This document shows positions 38,391 through 50,529 of a DNA stretch of 64,000 nt, one piece after another. Both the position numbers and the translations under genes were made by a program. Source of the stretch: Amborella trichopoda (Eukaryota > Streptophyta > Magnoliopsida > Amborellales > Amborellaceae); NCBI RefSeq assembly GCF_000471905.2, contig NW_006499535.1:1-64000 (forward strand), written 5' to 3'. The notes below the pieces were generated by a model, which saw only the letters and a list, made by a program, of their open reading frames with translations, was not told the origin of the DNA and did not search any database. The stretch's first letter is position 1. The number at the start of each line of letters is the position of its first letter.

Positions 38391-39551
38391 CATCTGGCTA
38401 TGTGTTGCTCGGGATGTGTGTCTCGGTGAGGGCCTTCTCGATATGAGCTCTATGTGCTGGTGAATTGGCAAGCAGCTCCAAGATGGACATTTGAGCCTGG
38501 ATCCTCCCAAGATGAGCCGGTAGATCGTAGGTGGTTGCGGATCATTGAATTTCTTTATTCGGTTCATGAACTGTGACCCCTGCTGGTTGTCTGGCTTTTG
38601 AGGTGTTTCCCATTCTTCCATCGAGAGTATCGGCCATCAATTGAATGTGTTTGAACACTCAGCCTCTTCAGGTTAGGGAATCAACCTGGCCAGCCTGAAG
38701 CTCGACAGGGTCAGCCTTAGCAAGAGTAATGGGAGATTTCGAGGTGCTGGCCCCTTGTTTGGGAGATGACACCTTTTCATTGATTCTGACCATATCCATT
38801 TCTAACGTATCATCTTTACCATATTGTCCCCATTTGGGAAGGTTATCAAGGTTTGGAGGTGAAGGGTTTCCTCTTAGAAGGCTCAAGAGATCTTCTTTGG
38901 ACTCTTGAAAGTGATGATCACAAGCAAATATGAATTGATTGGGATTATCTTCTTCGTCTCCACTCTCAATCATGTGACTAACGACGTTCTCTTTTGAGTT
39001 GTTTTGAGCTCCTGGCTTTTCTGTCGTTGTGACCATATTTTTAGGGAGAGGATTTGTGAAGATACCCATCTTTTGATTAGGTTCTTCGATAGGTTGATTT
39101 TTAGGTGTGACAGAGATGTACACTCTATTGATTAACCCTTGAATCACCCGTTTCAAATACAACCACTTTTGAGTATCCTGAGCATGGTTTTGATGCCATT
39201 TGCACCACTTGCTCTTATTAGTGGCTTGAAATGGTGGTTCAGATGGTGGCTGGAGATAAACCATATTTCTAGCCAGGAGTAATTCCAGCACTTTTTCTAA
39301 TGGGTCTTTGAGATGGGTGAAATTATCCTCTTGCCTTTGGTTATTATTTTGAACGTTGGCTCTAGGCCGACCTCTTCGGTTTGGTTCCAATTGTTGTGCT
39401 GAGCGGCTGAACCTTGAACCGGTGCATTAACGACAATCTCATTAACTTGACCAGAAGCATTCCCCTTGTTATTGTTTTTGTTCTTGTTTTGGGGAGTTGT
39501 TATCGGTTTATTGTTAGGCGGTGTCCCTCTGGCCCTTTCATGTCGTGCCAC
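38376..39551 (-). mobile_element. inner element gag remains
   Basis: A 240-codon open stretch (38,668-39,390) carries CKWHQNHAQDTQKWLYLKRV, the C-x2-H...H...W/C motif typical of gag in plant Tat and Athila elements. It is preceded by a basic glutamine and asparagine-rich stretch (39,297-39,551). The usual large N-terminal gag domain was not recognised. It is broken. Confidence 0.75.
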
Positions 39552-39559
39552 CTACTCAA

Positions 39560-40830
39560 TCATGGAGTCGAAAGAGTGGGGGATAAGACCTTTGGTTAGG
39601 TGCCTCGATCTCGCCCTTTGGGTCGGGTTGACCTGGTGGCGTGGTTCCGAGTTCAAGATGGACCTGGGACCTGAGATCACTCTATTGGGAACCACGTAAA
39701 GAAGACATAGGCAAGAGTACCAATTGGTGAGAGAGAATTAGGGTCATGAGGCGGGACTTACCTCGCGTGGGTCTGTGACACATTCGGGCTAGCTCGTGTG
39801 GACGCCCTCTTAGATCACATTGGAAAGCCCCCTGGCCTATGGCTGGTTTGGAATTGCCTCCCTTGACCTGATTCTCCTTTCCTACAAACACACACACACA
39901 CACACACACATTAGAAGTACCGACAAGTGGGGCAAGGTCCCCACCTTGTTACAGGATGAAAATAAAAATGAGAGAGATGAATTAAAATAAAAATGAAATA
40001 AATAAAAAAATGGAATTAGGATTAAAATGGAATGAAGTGAAGTGAAATGATTAAAATGAAGTAAAAAAAAAAGAAAAGGGATGGAAGAAAATAAAATAAG
40101 ATGTGATAATTAAAAAAAATAGATGAACAAAAATAGCGTAAGGGATAGTAGGATAAAATAAGTGGAATAAAATAAATAAAATAAAATGGAATAAAGGAAA
40201 ATACAATAAAGTGAATGAGGTGAGATAAATAAGATACAATAAATAAGGTAAATAAAATAAAGAAGATAAAAATAAATTAAAATAAAATAAATGGGGTAAA
40301 TAGAATAAGGTAAAGGAATCGATTAAAATAAGGTAAGGTATGAAAAAATAAATAAAGAAAAATAAATAGAATAAAATAGGATGGAGGAAAATAAAATGAG
40401 TGAGATAATGGAAATAAAATAAAAGGGGTAAATAGAATAAAAAAAAGGAAGAAGTAAATAGCAATGAATTAAGAGAGAATGAATGAATAAGAAAAATAAA
40501 GTCAAAATAAATGAAGTAATTCGATAAAGTGAACTAAGGTATAATGGGTGACATGAGGGAAGGTAAAGCAAAATAAAAAAGAAAAGAAAAGAGATAAATC
40601 CGTTAAAAGAGGGAGATAGAATGTTTGAATAAAATAAGATAAATGAGTTAGTTAGTTAAGAGAGAGAGAGAGATAATGTTTTAATAAAATAAGGTAAATA
40701 AATTAGTTAGAGGAGATGGAATATTTTAATGGAATAAAATAAACGAATGGGTTGGTTATTGGAATGGGTTGAAGAAAGTATAATAATAATAAAACAAAAA
40801 AAAAGGTAATGATTTGGTTAAGAGGAAGAG
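39560..40830 (-). repeat. inner element leader, A/G-rich
   Basis: It is a direct repeat of 50,530-51,740. It includes an (AC)n tract at 39,890-39,910 and about 0.85 kb of AAATAAAATAA-type sequence almost without C on the + strand. Long open frames on the minus strand here (for example 40,051-40,464, full of F, L, Y and I) only reflect composition. Confidence 0.8.
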
Positions 40831-41529
40831 AGGGAGGATTTGACATTTGGAAGTGGGTAACATAAAATAGTATTAGAAAGGGGATCATTGGGTTTTATAT
40901 AAATGAAAGAGGAGTGTGTTGGATAATAAGACAAAACATAAAAGAAAATGAAGTGGGATGAAGTGAGACGACAATAGGATAGAGTTTTTGCAGGCGGCAA
41001 TAAGATAGGGTTTTCACAGGTAGCAATGGATTTTGGTTAATACGGGCGGCGATGGGAAGAAAATTGCACAAACGGTGCTAGGTTATATATTTCACAGGCA
41101 GCGCTAAGGTATGTTTTGTACAGATGACGTTGAGTTAAAGAGTATTTGGAAATGTTGGTCTCGCAGGACTACGGAGCGTGAGAGGGAAAAAAAGGACGCG
41201 ATGGTGCACCAAGAGGGGTAATGTGAAGGATCACAGAAAAAAAAGAGAAAGGGAGGTAAATACGAGGGACCATCAGGAAAAGATAAAGGAGGTAGACCCG
41301 AGGGTGCACTTGGAGCTGGTAGACTTGCAAGGGATAAAAGAATGAGAAAAGAGGAGAATTGTGGTTGTGGTAGACTACAAGGAAGGAGAGGAGAAAGTTT
41401 TGGTCGTGAGGGACCACACGGACGAGAGAAGAGGAGGGTTGTGGTCATACGAGACCACAAGGGAAGAAGAGAATGAGAAAAACACAGACAGTGATGGGGT
41501 TCTACCTTCTGTGAAAGAGGAGAGAGAAA

Positions 41530-42320
41530 CCTAACCAGCACTAGGCTTGCGCCGGTTGTGACAGAAGAGAAGAAAGAGAGAGAAACCCAGCCGGCACTAG
41601 GCTTGCATTGGTTGTGACAGAAGAGAAGAAAGAGAGAGAGACCCAGCCGGCGTTAGGCTTACGTCGGTTGTCACAGAAGAGGAATAAGAGAGAGAAACCC
41701 AGTTGAAGCTAGGCTTGTGCCGGATGTGACAAAAGAGAAAAAAGAGAGAGAAACCCAGCTGACGCTAGGCTTGCACCGGTTGTGACAGAAGAGAAAAAAG
41801 AGAGAGAAACCCAGCTGGCGCTAAGCTTGCACCAGTTCTGACAAAAGAGAAGAGAGAGAAACTCTGCCGGCGCTAGGTTTGCGCCAGTTGTGACAGAAGA
41901 GAAGAAAGAGAGAGAAACTCAGCTGGCGCTAGGCTTGCATCGGCTGTGATAGAAGAGAAGAAAGAGAGAGAAACCCAGAGAGAGAGAAACCCAGCTGATA
42001 TTAGGCTTGTGCCGGTTGTGACAGAAGTGAAGAAAGAGAGAGAAACCTAGCCAACGTTAGGCTTGCGTCGGTTGTGACAAAATAGAAGAAAGAGAGAGAA
42101 ACCCAGCGGGTGCTAGGCTTACGCTGGTTGTGACAAAAGAGAAGAAAGAGAGAGAAACCCAGCCGGCGCTAGGCTTGCACCAGTTGTGACAAACGAGAAG
42201 AAAGAGTGAGAAACCAAGCCAGCGCTAGGCATGCGCCGGTTGTGACAAAAGAGAAGAAAGAGAGAGACACCCAGCCGGCGCTAGGCTTGCGCCAGTTGTG
42301 GCAAAAGAGAAGAAAAAGCG
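41530..42320. repeat. minisatellite of hairpin units, about 57 bp, 13-14 copies
   Basis: The unit is GAAACCCAGCCGGCGCTAGG followed by CTTGCGCCGGTTGTGACAGA and an A/G-rich stretch. CCGGCGC and GCGCCGG are perfect inverted heptamers around a 7-base loop. A/G-rich sequence continues to 42,480. Confidence 0.9.
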
Positions 42321-42499
42321 AGAAAGAGAGATAGATATGAGAAGAAGAGAGAGGAAGAGATATAGAGATGAGAGAGAAAAATGATCGAGATGAGAAGAAG
42401 AAAAAGAAAGAGAGATAGAGATGAAGGAGGGGAGGAGAAAGAAAGAGGGGAGGAGTGAGGAAGAGGGGAGGAGAGAGAAAGTTACCTTATTGAGGGGTA

Positions 42500-43926
42500 C
42501 CGATCCATTTCTTCTCTCTCCAAGACGCACCCACGAACTCAAGAAAAAATTGAAGTCTTTATTTAATATTGAAGAATGAACCCCGGGGGATTTTATAATT
42601 TGTCTTTGCATGCTTATATAGAATTGGGCCCAAACGTGGGTGTATGTCAAAAAACTACCTAGAATTGTAGATAACTACAATTTAATAGAATTAAAATAAA
42701 TTCTAAAAATGGGTGCAAAAGGATTGTTTTGCCCCTGCCTAACAATGTGTGGAATTCTAGAACAGTACCTGATGTTGCCTGAGAACTTGTGTAATCTTCC
42801 ATGACTAATCAGAGGTTTCTTTGATACCCTTTTGATCGAAAGATGATTGTTTTCTTGTAGGGCTCGGCATGACGATTGATTTGATACCAATTTCGCGTCA
42901 TGGATCTTGTTTTTAGGCCACGATCATAAGACTTGAAATTTGCATGAACTTTGCAAACTACGGGTCGATAGTGAGCTCGTTCCTTGATTTTTTTTGTGAT
43001 TTCTTTATTGTAATATAGTAAGCATGCCGTCATTATCGTGTGGCAACAAACAGGATGCGATTGGAGCCCGAACGAAGAATTCGCAAATTTTGGGTTTTGT
43101 TCGGAATCTGAAAATCCGACGGCCGAAATTTCAGTCACTTTGCCGCCTTCGTGTCTAAAATCCAACAGTTAATCATGTACCAGGTTCAGACAATGACCCT
43201 GGACCTTAAGCACACAATAGAGATGGTTTCACATCGATCTGTTGCACGAGCGTCAAGATTTGGTCCATCGAGTGAGGCATGTCGCTGCTGAATTTCAACA
43301 AATTTTTCACGGATTGACAACTTCTCTCTAGCTTTTCTCCCTACTCAGATGTCGTCACAGGGCGTACCATATATCGAAATGCTCGTCTCAATGAGACGAA
43401 CATGCTCACAAAATTTAAGAGTCATCCGACTCGAAAAGAGTGAGATATGGGCCCTGAAAGTCACTGCCTATGACTGTGAAAACAACCACCTTTAATAGTG
43501 TTTTGATGCAGTGAGGGCGCACGGGAATAGTGTGCGACCGACCCCTTTTTTGTGTTTTACCCATAACTTTGTCCTAAAGTGCCTGATTAAGCTAATACTT
43601 GACCCATAAGGGTTTTCGACCATGCCGAATTCAATGGCAGTGGTCCCATAGCTGTTTAGTGTATCAAAAATGTAGTTTCAGTTATAGGGACCGTTTCTGG
43701 GTGCAAGAGCCCAATTTTCCGAAATTGTTTCTTTATGTGCATTGCCTTAGACATGTATGACCGCGATGAAACTTGGCAAGTGGCCTTTTGGAGTACTGAT
43801 GAAGATCCTAACCAATTTTGAAGCCATTTTAAGACTGCTAAAATTTCCACTGTTTGTAGGCTTTATTGAGTGACTTCCTCTTTATTCCGCATCAGGGACC
43901 GAGGTACTAAAAAAAGTATTCAAACA
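42500..43926 (-). repeat. LTR-like region with promoter and poly(A) signals
   Basis: On the minus strand there is a TATATAAGCATGC box near 42,615 and an AATAAAG signal near 42,562. The high-coordinate end is TGTTTGAATACT (minus) next to a purine tract. The low-coordinate boundary is not clear and could lie beyond the minisatellite. Confidence 0.5.
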
Positions 43927-44360
43927 GGTTGCCCCACTGATTGTTGTGCTTCGAGAGAAGCGAGAAGGACAACATTCAAAAAATTTCCTCGGTTTTCACC
44001 TTTTTTTCTTCCTAGTCGCAGGACCACGTGAACTCCGGGGAGATATTCATGCAATGGTGCAATTAGGATGCTTTGACGTAGGGATGCAATGTTCACAGGT
44101 CCGTTCGTGGAGACTTCAGGGGGAGAAGAGACTGTTTTGAGGGATCTGCTTCGGTCATCGTCCTCACCCTTAGGAACTCTCCTTGGTTTTGAGGGATCTT
44201 CTTCGATCATCGTCCTCACCCTCATGGACTCTCCTTGGTTTTGAGGGATCTTATCAAAGTCCTCACCCTCGCATGGACTATTTTGGAGGGATTAGTATTT
44301 TAAGTCCTCACCCTATTGGACAGTACCTGTTACGGCCTTGTGATAATGGCTGGACTACGT

Positions 44361-44600
44361 TGTCACTCAGCCTTGAAGAAGGAATGATGATTGGGCGAGA
44401 TGTCACCCAGCTTTGAAGAAGGGATGATGACTGGGTAGGTTGTTACCCAGCTTTGAAGAAGGGATGATGACTGAGCAAATTGTTACCCAGCTTTCAAGAA
44501 GGGATGATGACTGGGTAGGTCCTTACCCAGCTTTGAAGAAGGGATGATGACTGGGCAGGTTGTTACCCAGCTTTGAAGAAGGATGTTGAGGGATGATTTT
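44361..44600. repeat. tandem repeat, 40-bp unit x 6
   Basis: TTACCCAGCTTTGAAGAAGG followed by GATGATGACTGGGTAGGTTG recurs at an exact 40-base step (44,401, 44,441, 44,481, 44,521, 44,561). Confidence 0.95.
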
Positions 44601-45829
44601 AGCATCCACACTCTGTTGGACATCTTGATGATTTGTTTTGTAGCCTCACCAGGTTTGTTGTGCCTGGATTGGTCGTGAATGACCTGGCGAGAAGATTTTA
44701 ACGTCTTCACCCCGTTGGACATCTTGATGATGAAGGGAGTGCCGACTGAAGCCACTTATGAAGATGAACATTGCATCAAATTGATTTTATTAGTCTGAAC
44801 TCTCTTAGCGGGTTTTCACTTGGACTTGGGAAGTGGTGCCGTAGAGTCGGTTTTCACCAACCTCCTTTTATTCGGGGCCCTTTTACCCATGACCTTTCTG
44901 TCATGTCCACCTTTATTTTCTATTTTTACTCACGATGCCCTTTCAAGTTTTCACCGTGCTCTGGTTTTTTTTATTTACAGAACTTTCTTACTCATGGTTT
45001 CGTGACCATGCCCATCCATCATTTTTAGTGATGGTGTTCCCTTGTTCAGGTATACACCATGCCCATTATTAATTTCTCTTTTTTTTTTCTTTTTTTTGTG
45101 TGGGGGATTGTTTAGGGTCATGCCTCCATGACCTGTGCAAAGCCTTTTAATGTCATACGGCTAGGACATGTACTATAGTTTTATGGTCATAAAACTGGAC
45201 TGTAGCTATGCAGTTTTAAAGTCATGCAGCTAGGACCATGTAGTTTAAGGTCGTGCAACTAAACCTCCGCTATAGTTTAAAGTCGTATAGTTTGGACCAT
45301 GTAATTTAGGGTCGTGCATCTAAACCATTGTGTTGGTCGCCATGTAGGTGAAGCTCCATGGGAAATAGGTATGCAGATGGAAATTTGACTCCCTGAGGAT
45401 AAAATGGTTAAGACCATTCACAAACTGAGGCCTTAGATGGAAATGGTGACCCGACGAAGGATGGCAAACAGAAGCGGACTTCACTGGGGATTGGGGGGGC
45501 AAGCATGACTCCTTGGGGTGAAATATGAGACTCTATAGAGAATTGGCTTATGACAGGTAACTCGACTCCCTGGGGATAAGATAGCTTGGTGTGAAACATA
45601 TCCACAGGGGATTGGAGAGGTAAAAATGACCCTAACTCTACTGGAGATAATGGGCTGCAGTATGGGTGTGACTCCTACTGAGGATGAGGGACAGTGGCCT
45701 GATCCTGTCTCCATTGGCAATGATACGCCACGGCTTGGGTGCAACGGCCTGGGTGCAACTCCACTGGGGATGATAGGTCACGGCTTGGGTGCAACTCCAC
45801 TAGGGATAGTGGTAGGACACACACGGCGG

Positions 45830-46280
45830 TGACCAGGTTCTAGCACGTGCAGCGCTAGCATGGGAGTGTGAAACCTGAACGGTAGTAGCATTGACATGTA
45901 TGACGGTAACACATGCGGTGCTAGCATGCAAAGTGGCAACACACTTGGCGGTAGACTTTAGAACACAGTCGGCGCTAGCTTTTGAGAACACAGCCGGTGG
46001 TAGACCTTTGAGAACACTGCCGGCACTGGGCACCGATTATAGCAGGTGCTGGACCTTTAACAACATAGTCGACGCTAAGCACTGAACACTACCCGTGCTG
46101 GTCACCAATTATACATCCGACGCTGGGCACCGATTACACAGCCGGCCCTAGGCACCGATTACACAGCCGACGCTGGACATCGATTACATAGGCAGCACTG
46201 GGCACCAATTACACAGGCAGCACTGGTCATAAGTTACACAGACGGTGGTGAGGCGATGGTCGCAAGTTACACAGACGGCG
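45830..46280. repeat. GC-rich repeat with CGGCGCTGGGCACC motif
   Basis: Units of about 27-30 bp (GGGCACCGATTACACAGCCG) in the right half, and looser AACACAGYCGGCGCTAG units in the left half. Confidence 0.8.
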
Positions 46281-47484
46281 GTGACCTGTGTTTGAGCCGC
46301 GGGCCTGAGCCTGACCTGGTCCTGATCCCTGATGGATGGGGTTTCATGGGCGGTGGTAAGCCTTCGTTCAGACCTCGGGTCTGAGCTCGACCCGGTTCAG
46401 CCCATTGGACCCTTGGTGCTATGTGGGCGACGGAGAAGAAGGAACACGTGCGGCGATATGCACGTGGCAGCATGTAAAGGGAAGTGCGTTTGACGATCTT
46501 CTGGGAATGCGTGTGAAGGATGTGCACAAAAGGTCACGTAGGCGACAACGCGAGTCATGCATGCATGAGACGTGCTTGAACGACAATATGTAAATGTCCT
46601 CGAGCTCGAGCTTGGGATTTGCTACCCTGATCGGCCTGGCTTCATGAGGAAAGGTCGCCAGTGGCTGTTAGAGCATGCATGCAAGTGACGCGCGTGGAGG
46701 ACATGCGAGCGGCAGCTCGGGTCACACGTGCAAGGGATGTGTAGGAGCAGCGGCTTGTAAGGGATCTCATGGGACATGTAAGGGATTTATAGTCGTGCGA
46801 ATAGACTGTATGTCGAGCAGTTTAATGTCTTGCTACAGGGATGTGAGACATTCTTTACTCGTGTTGTCCCATAAGGGAGGATCAGCACACCCGTCATTTA
46901 AGAGTGAGTGCCCCGAAGGGATTGCACCACACCCCCTTTATTTTGACACTTTTGCTCATAATTCCCTTGTGGGTTTTCACTATGCCCGTCTTTTCTTTTC
47001 TTTCTTTTTTGACATATTTTACCCATGGTAGCCTTTGGGGAGCACACTACGTCTATCATCATTTGTTGACATTTTTACCCATGACGTAGTTGCGGGTTTT
47101 CGCCATGTCTGTATTCTTCTTCTTCTTTTTTTGAAGTGTTTTTTAGGTCAAGCTACCGTGATCATCAATTTGACATGTTTTAAGGTCATTTGCCGAGACC
47201 TGAGGGCATGTTTAAGGTCTTTCCTCCGAGATTGTATGTTGTTCAGTTTAACGTCATGCCACTAGGACATGTTGTATAGTTATAGGGTCATATAGCTTGG
47301 ACCATGGCTATGCAGTTTAAGGTCGTGCAACTAGGACCATGCAGTTTAAGGTCATACAACTAGGACCATGCAGTTTTAGGTCGTGCAACTGGACCTCTGC
47401 TACAGTTTAAGGTCATATAGTTTGGACCATGCAGTTTAGGGTCGTGCTTCTAGACCATTGTGTAGCACGGGATCACCTGTGGAA

Positions 47485-50305
47485 TCATTCTACTAATTCA
47501 ATCTCCCCATTGTTTATGAGATTCTGGATAATGTCTCCAATGATATAGCACTCCTCAGTCTTGTGACCAAGGAACCTGTGGTATTGGCAATAATCGGATT
47601 TGTCATCCCTCCCGTCTTCATCCGGCCTTTTTACCTTAGGTAGCTTAATCATCTCTTTAGATAAGAGAGTTTCAAGCAACTTGGAGATCATGCACTTGTC
47701 AAAGGAATAGCTCTCATGTCGGCTTCTGCTTGGGAAATGCTTGATTTTGTTCTTGGGGACATCGAGTCTTTGCTATCCTTGTGGTAATAGAGTTTGATCA
47801 ACATAAGCTTGGGAAAGTTTCTGGTAGCGATTCGGCTTTCCTATCATTGAGGCATTACATATTTTTGATTCTTTGGCCACAATGCCTTTTACTAGTCCTC
47901 TGTTCCCAAAGGGACTGGCAGTGAGGGAGGCGATGGCAGTAGTTCATCATTTGATGGCCCCGTTTCAATGGCCAAGAGTGGTAAATAGAGCTTGGTGCCC
48001 CAAGGGGGTACGCTCTATCTTATGAGACTTCAGTACCGCTTGACTCACAGTTTCTATCATGTCATCTTTCAACTTCATCTCAGCCTGTAACCGCTTTACT
48101 GTGGCCTTAAGATGCGCAATCTCACCTTCATAGGCTTTTGGTACTTCACTGATGACCATGGTTTTGACACTAGCCGTACTTGAGGGCTCCTTACCATTAA
48201 GAGGGAGCGTGAACCTCTCATAGGATGGCCAGCCTCCATCATCATCCTTGAGAGGATACATGAAGCATTCATGACATGAGGAGAGCTGACAATTGGATTT
48301 ATAGGGAGTCGTGGCACTCTCAGGGCATGGAGGAGCCGCTTGAACAGAGCTAGCATCGGGTGAAGCGAAGCTCGTTTCATCCTGTATTGGGGGGCAGCTA
48401 TCCTTGGATGACAGTGACGAGTTCTCATCAAAGGTAGGAATGTCTGAGGGGAAGCAAGCAAGGGAAATAACATCATTAGGACCACCAAGAGTGGATGGCT
48501 ATTCATCATGTGTCCAAGATTATGTGATGAATTCATGGAAAGACGAAAGGAAAGTGGCTAGTGGTAGAGTCCCCTTCTTATTCTGAAGATCGATCTCGAC
48601 AATTCTTAAGCACTTGCAACGGCGCGACAGTGTCAATTTTCTCTTCAGCTTCATCTTGGAGAGCCGGGATGTCAAGGCAAACTTTGAGAGGATATGACGG
48701 ATCATTCTCTTGCATTATGAGAAGGGAACATGTCTCTTCGTGGGTCAAACTCTCTACTACGAAGGGGTCATGGACAATGCCCTCGGTGGGTTTGGCTTCC
48801 AGTTCACTTGAAGAACGGGGGTCGCCTCAGGGCAGTGCCCTCGGGCTTAATAGGGGTCTAGGGGAAATTGATTTAGGCACAGGAGCTACCCTGAGCTCAG
48901 TCTGCTCGAAGAAGCTATTGCTCTCGATGTCCTAACTCGAAATGCGTTCAGGTATCTGATCGGGTGATGGCGCCATTATCTCAGGATTGATGGGGTCACT
49001 GGGGTCAAACTAGCTCTTTGACCCGTCTGGAGGCTCGCCTTTGCTTAGAGTCAAGCTTGGATCTTCATAGATAATTGGCTTCATCATGCCTCGAGTAACC
49101 ATTTTGGTGTTCTCCTCATTCGATGCTTTTCCAGCATCATTCGCATCAAGGGGAGTTAGGGGAAAGAAAGAGCTCTCATCCTTGACAGAGAAGTCTTCGA
49201 TGGTGTCCATTTCTTTGCCCTCAAAACTTGGGGGTGTTTGGGATTTGTGCATGTGTGCACGTTGCACAGGTGTGCTCCAAGTGGGCGGGGGGATTGGCGA
49301 GTGTGCGCCCTCTGCAGAAGGACTTCGGGTGACCTGGTGGTCAACTCGAGCTTAAGTAGCGTGTCCGGCCTTAAGAGGCTCGGTGCCATGAGCATGTGTG
49401 TGTGACAGAATGGCCATGTAAACATCCCTCACAGAGTGAACAGGCATGTGCTGGGGAAGCGGACTAGGAGGTTCCCCTTCATGTGCTCGGGCTGGCGCAA
49501 CAACAAGGTTACCTCGAGTAGTGCAATGTATATGCAAGGGGTGTGCAGGGCTAGTTCTAAGAAGAGCCGAACCCTGACAGTGTTTCGAGGTAACCTGAGG
49601 GTTGCCCCGAGGATGTGCAGGGCCAAGTCCAAGAATACCCGAACCCTGACAGTGTTCCGAGGTAACCTGAGGGTTGCCCCGAGTGGTGCAGTGTTCATGC
49701 AAAGGAGGTGTAGGGCCAAGTCTAAGAAGAGCTGAACCTTGATCGTGTATCGGGGTCAACTGAGGGTTGCCTTGAGTGGTGGTGTGTGCATGCAAAAGAG
49801 GTGCAAGGCCAAATCCAAGAAGACCTGAACCCTGATCGTGTATCGGGGTAACCTGAGGGTTGCCCTGAGTGGTGGTGTGTGCATGCAAAAGAGGTGCAGG
49901 GCCAAGTCCAAGAAGGTCGAAACCCTAACCGTGTCCCGAGGTAATCTGAGGGTTGCCCCGAGGTGTAGCTAGAATGGATAGTCCACTAGCTTTGGTGGGT
50001 GTGTCTGAGGTGGTGGCTTCAGGGCCACCTTCTCCTGGTGTCGAGCATCCTGTTACAGGGGCTCGAAGTGATAAAGAATGGGGGGTAGCCTCGTGGCTAT
50101 CTACAGGAGCAATGACAAATGAACTATTAGTCGCGGGAGAGGGAGGGGCGGCCACCGGGCTGCCTCGAGCAGTGGGACTGACAAATGAGTTGCTGGTAGC
50201 AGGGTGCATGCTGTGTGTGGTGGAATGTGTGCCACAAATGCAAGGTGCATCGGTAGAAGGTCCACCATTCCAGGGAGGCAGGGAGTGAGGGAATTGTTGG
50301 TCCAT
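47485..50305 (-). mobile_element. third body: gag-like fragments and repeat-bearing frame
   Basis: 47,485-47,691 (minus) carries DYCQYHRFLGHKTEECYIIG, the gag C-terminal motif of plant Tat/Athila elements. 47,965-48,261 has a heptad-like helix (EGEIAHLKATVKRLQAEMK). 49,352-50,305 holds open stretches with proline, histidine and glycine-rich repeats of about 30 residues (GNPQVTSEHCQGSGILGLGP), the coding side of a 90-100-bp tandem at about 49,540-49,920. The function of these parts is unknown. Broken fossil. Confidence 0.6.
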
Positions 50306-50529
50306 CCTCGGCTCTTTTCAGGTGACGACCTGGGAGAGCGACATAGGAAGAGAAAGGTCGAGAACGAGGTACACGGAATCGGTTCTCGATGAAGACTCAT
50401 GAATGTGGGGGTTATGAAACCCCCGACTCGGAAGGAGGGGTTGAGCAACCCCAAAGATAGGTGTGTGTATAGTGAGTAGGAATAAAAAGAAAGAAAAGTT
50501 AAATAAGAACGATCCAACGATGGGGTAGC

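Larger units (their letters stand above)
31490..40830 (-). mobile_element. inner Tat-like Ty3/gypsy element with gag and pol
   Basis: It interrupts the outer element's protease region. The parts are: LTR with end at 32,224, purine tract, non-coding 3' region, pol (33,490-38,390), gag (38,376-39,551) and a long A/G-rich leader (39,560-about 40,830). Its LTR start on the low side is unclear. Its own 5' LTR was not found next to the leader, so the upper boundary is open. Alternatively, its 5' LTR is the one at 51,916 and the third body is nested in its leader. It is broken, with many breaks. Confidence 0.7.
43927..47480 (-). repeat. third body: tandem-repeat-rich non-coding part
   Basis: It starts with a purine tract on the minus strand (CAGTGGGGCAACC). 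There are 52-bp repeats (TCCTTGGTTTTGAGGGATCT) at 44,133-44,300 and 40-bp repeats at 44,361-44,600. A CCGGCGCTGG block lies at 45,830-46,280. A pair of related segments with GGACCATGCAGTTTAAGGTC lies at 44,870-45,330 and 46,920-47,465. No protein was recognised. Confidence 0.7.

Noticed and set aside
40051-40571. Minus-strand frames rich in Phe, Leu, Tyr and Ile that look like membrane proteins (also at 50,772-51,581)
   Set aside because: They come from the C-poor AAATAAAATAA leader sequence; the same composition gives them in both copies and in several phases.
41530-42320. Regularly spaced repeats resembling a CRISPR array
   Set aside because: The spacers are themselves repeats, units are contiguous, and the setting is a plant LTR element.
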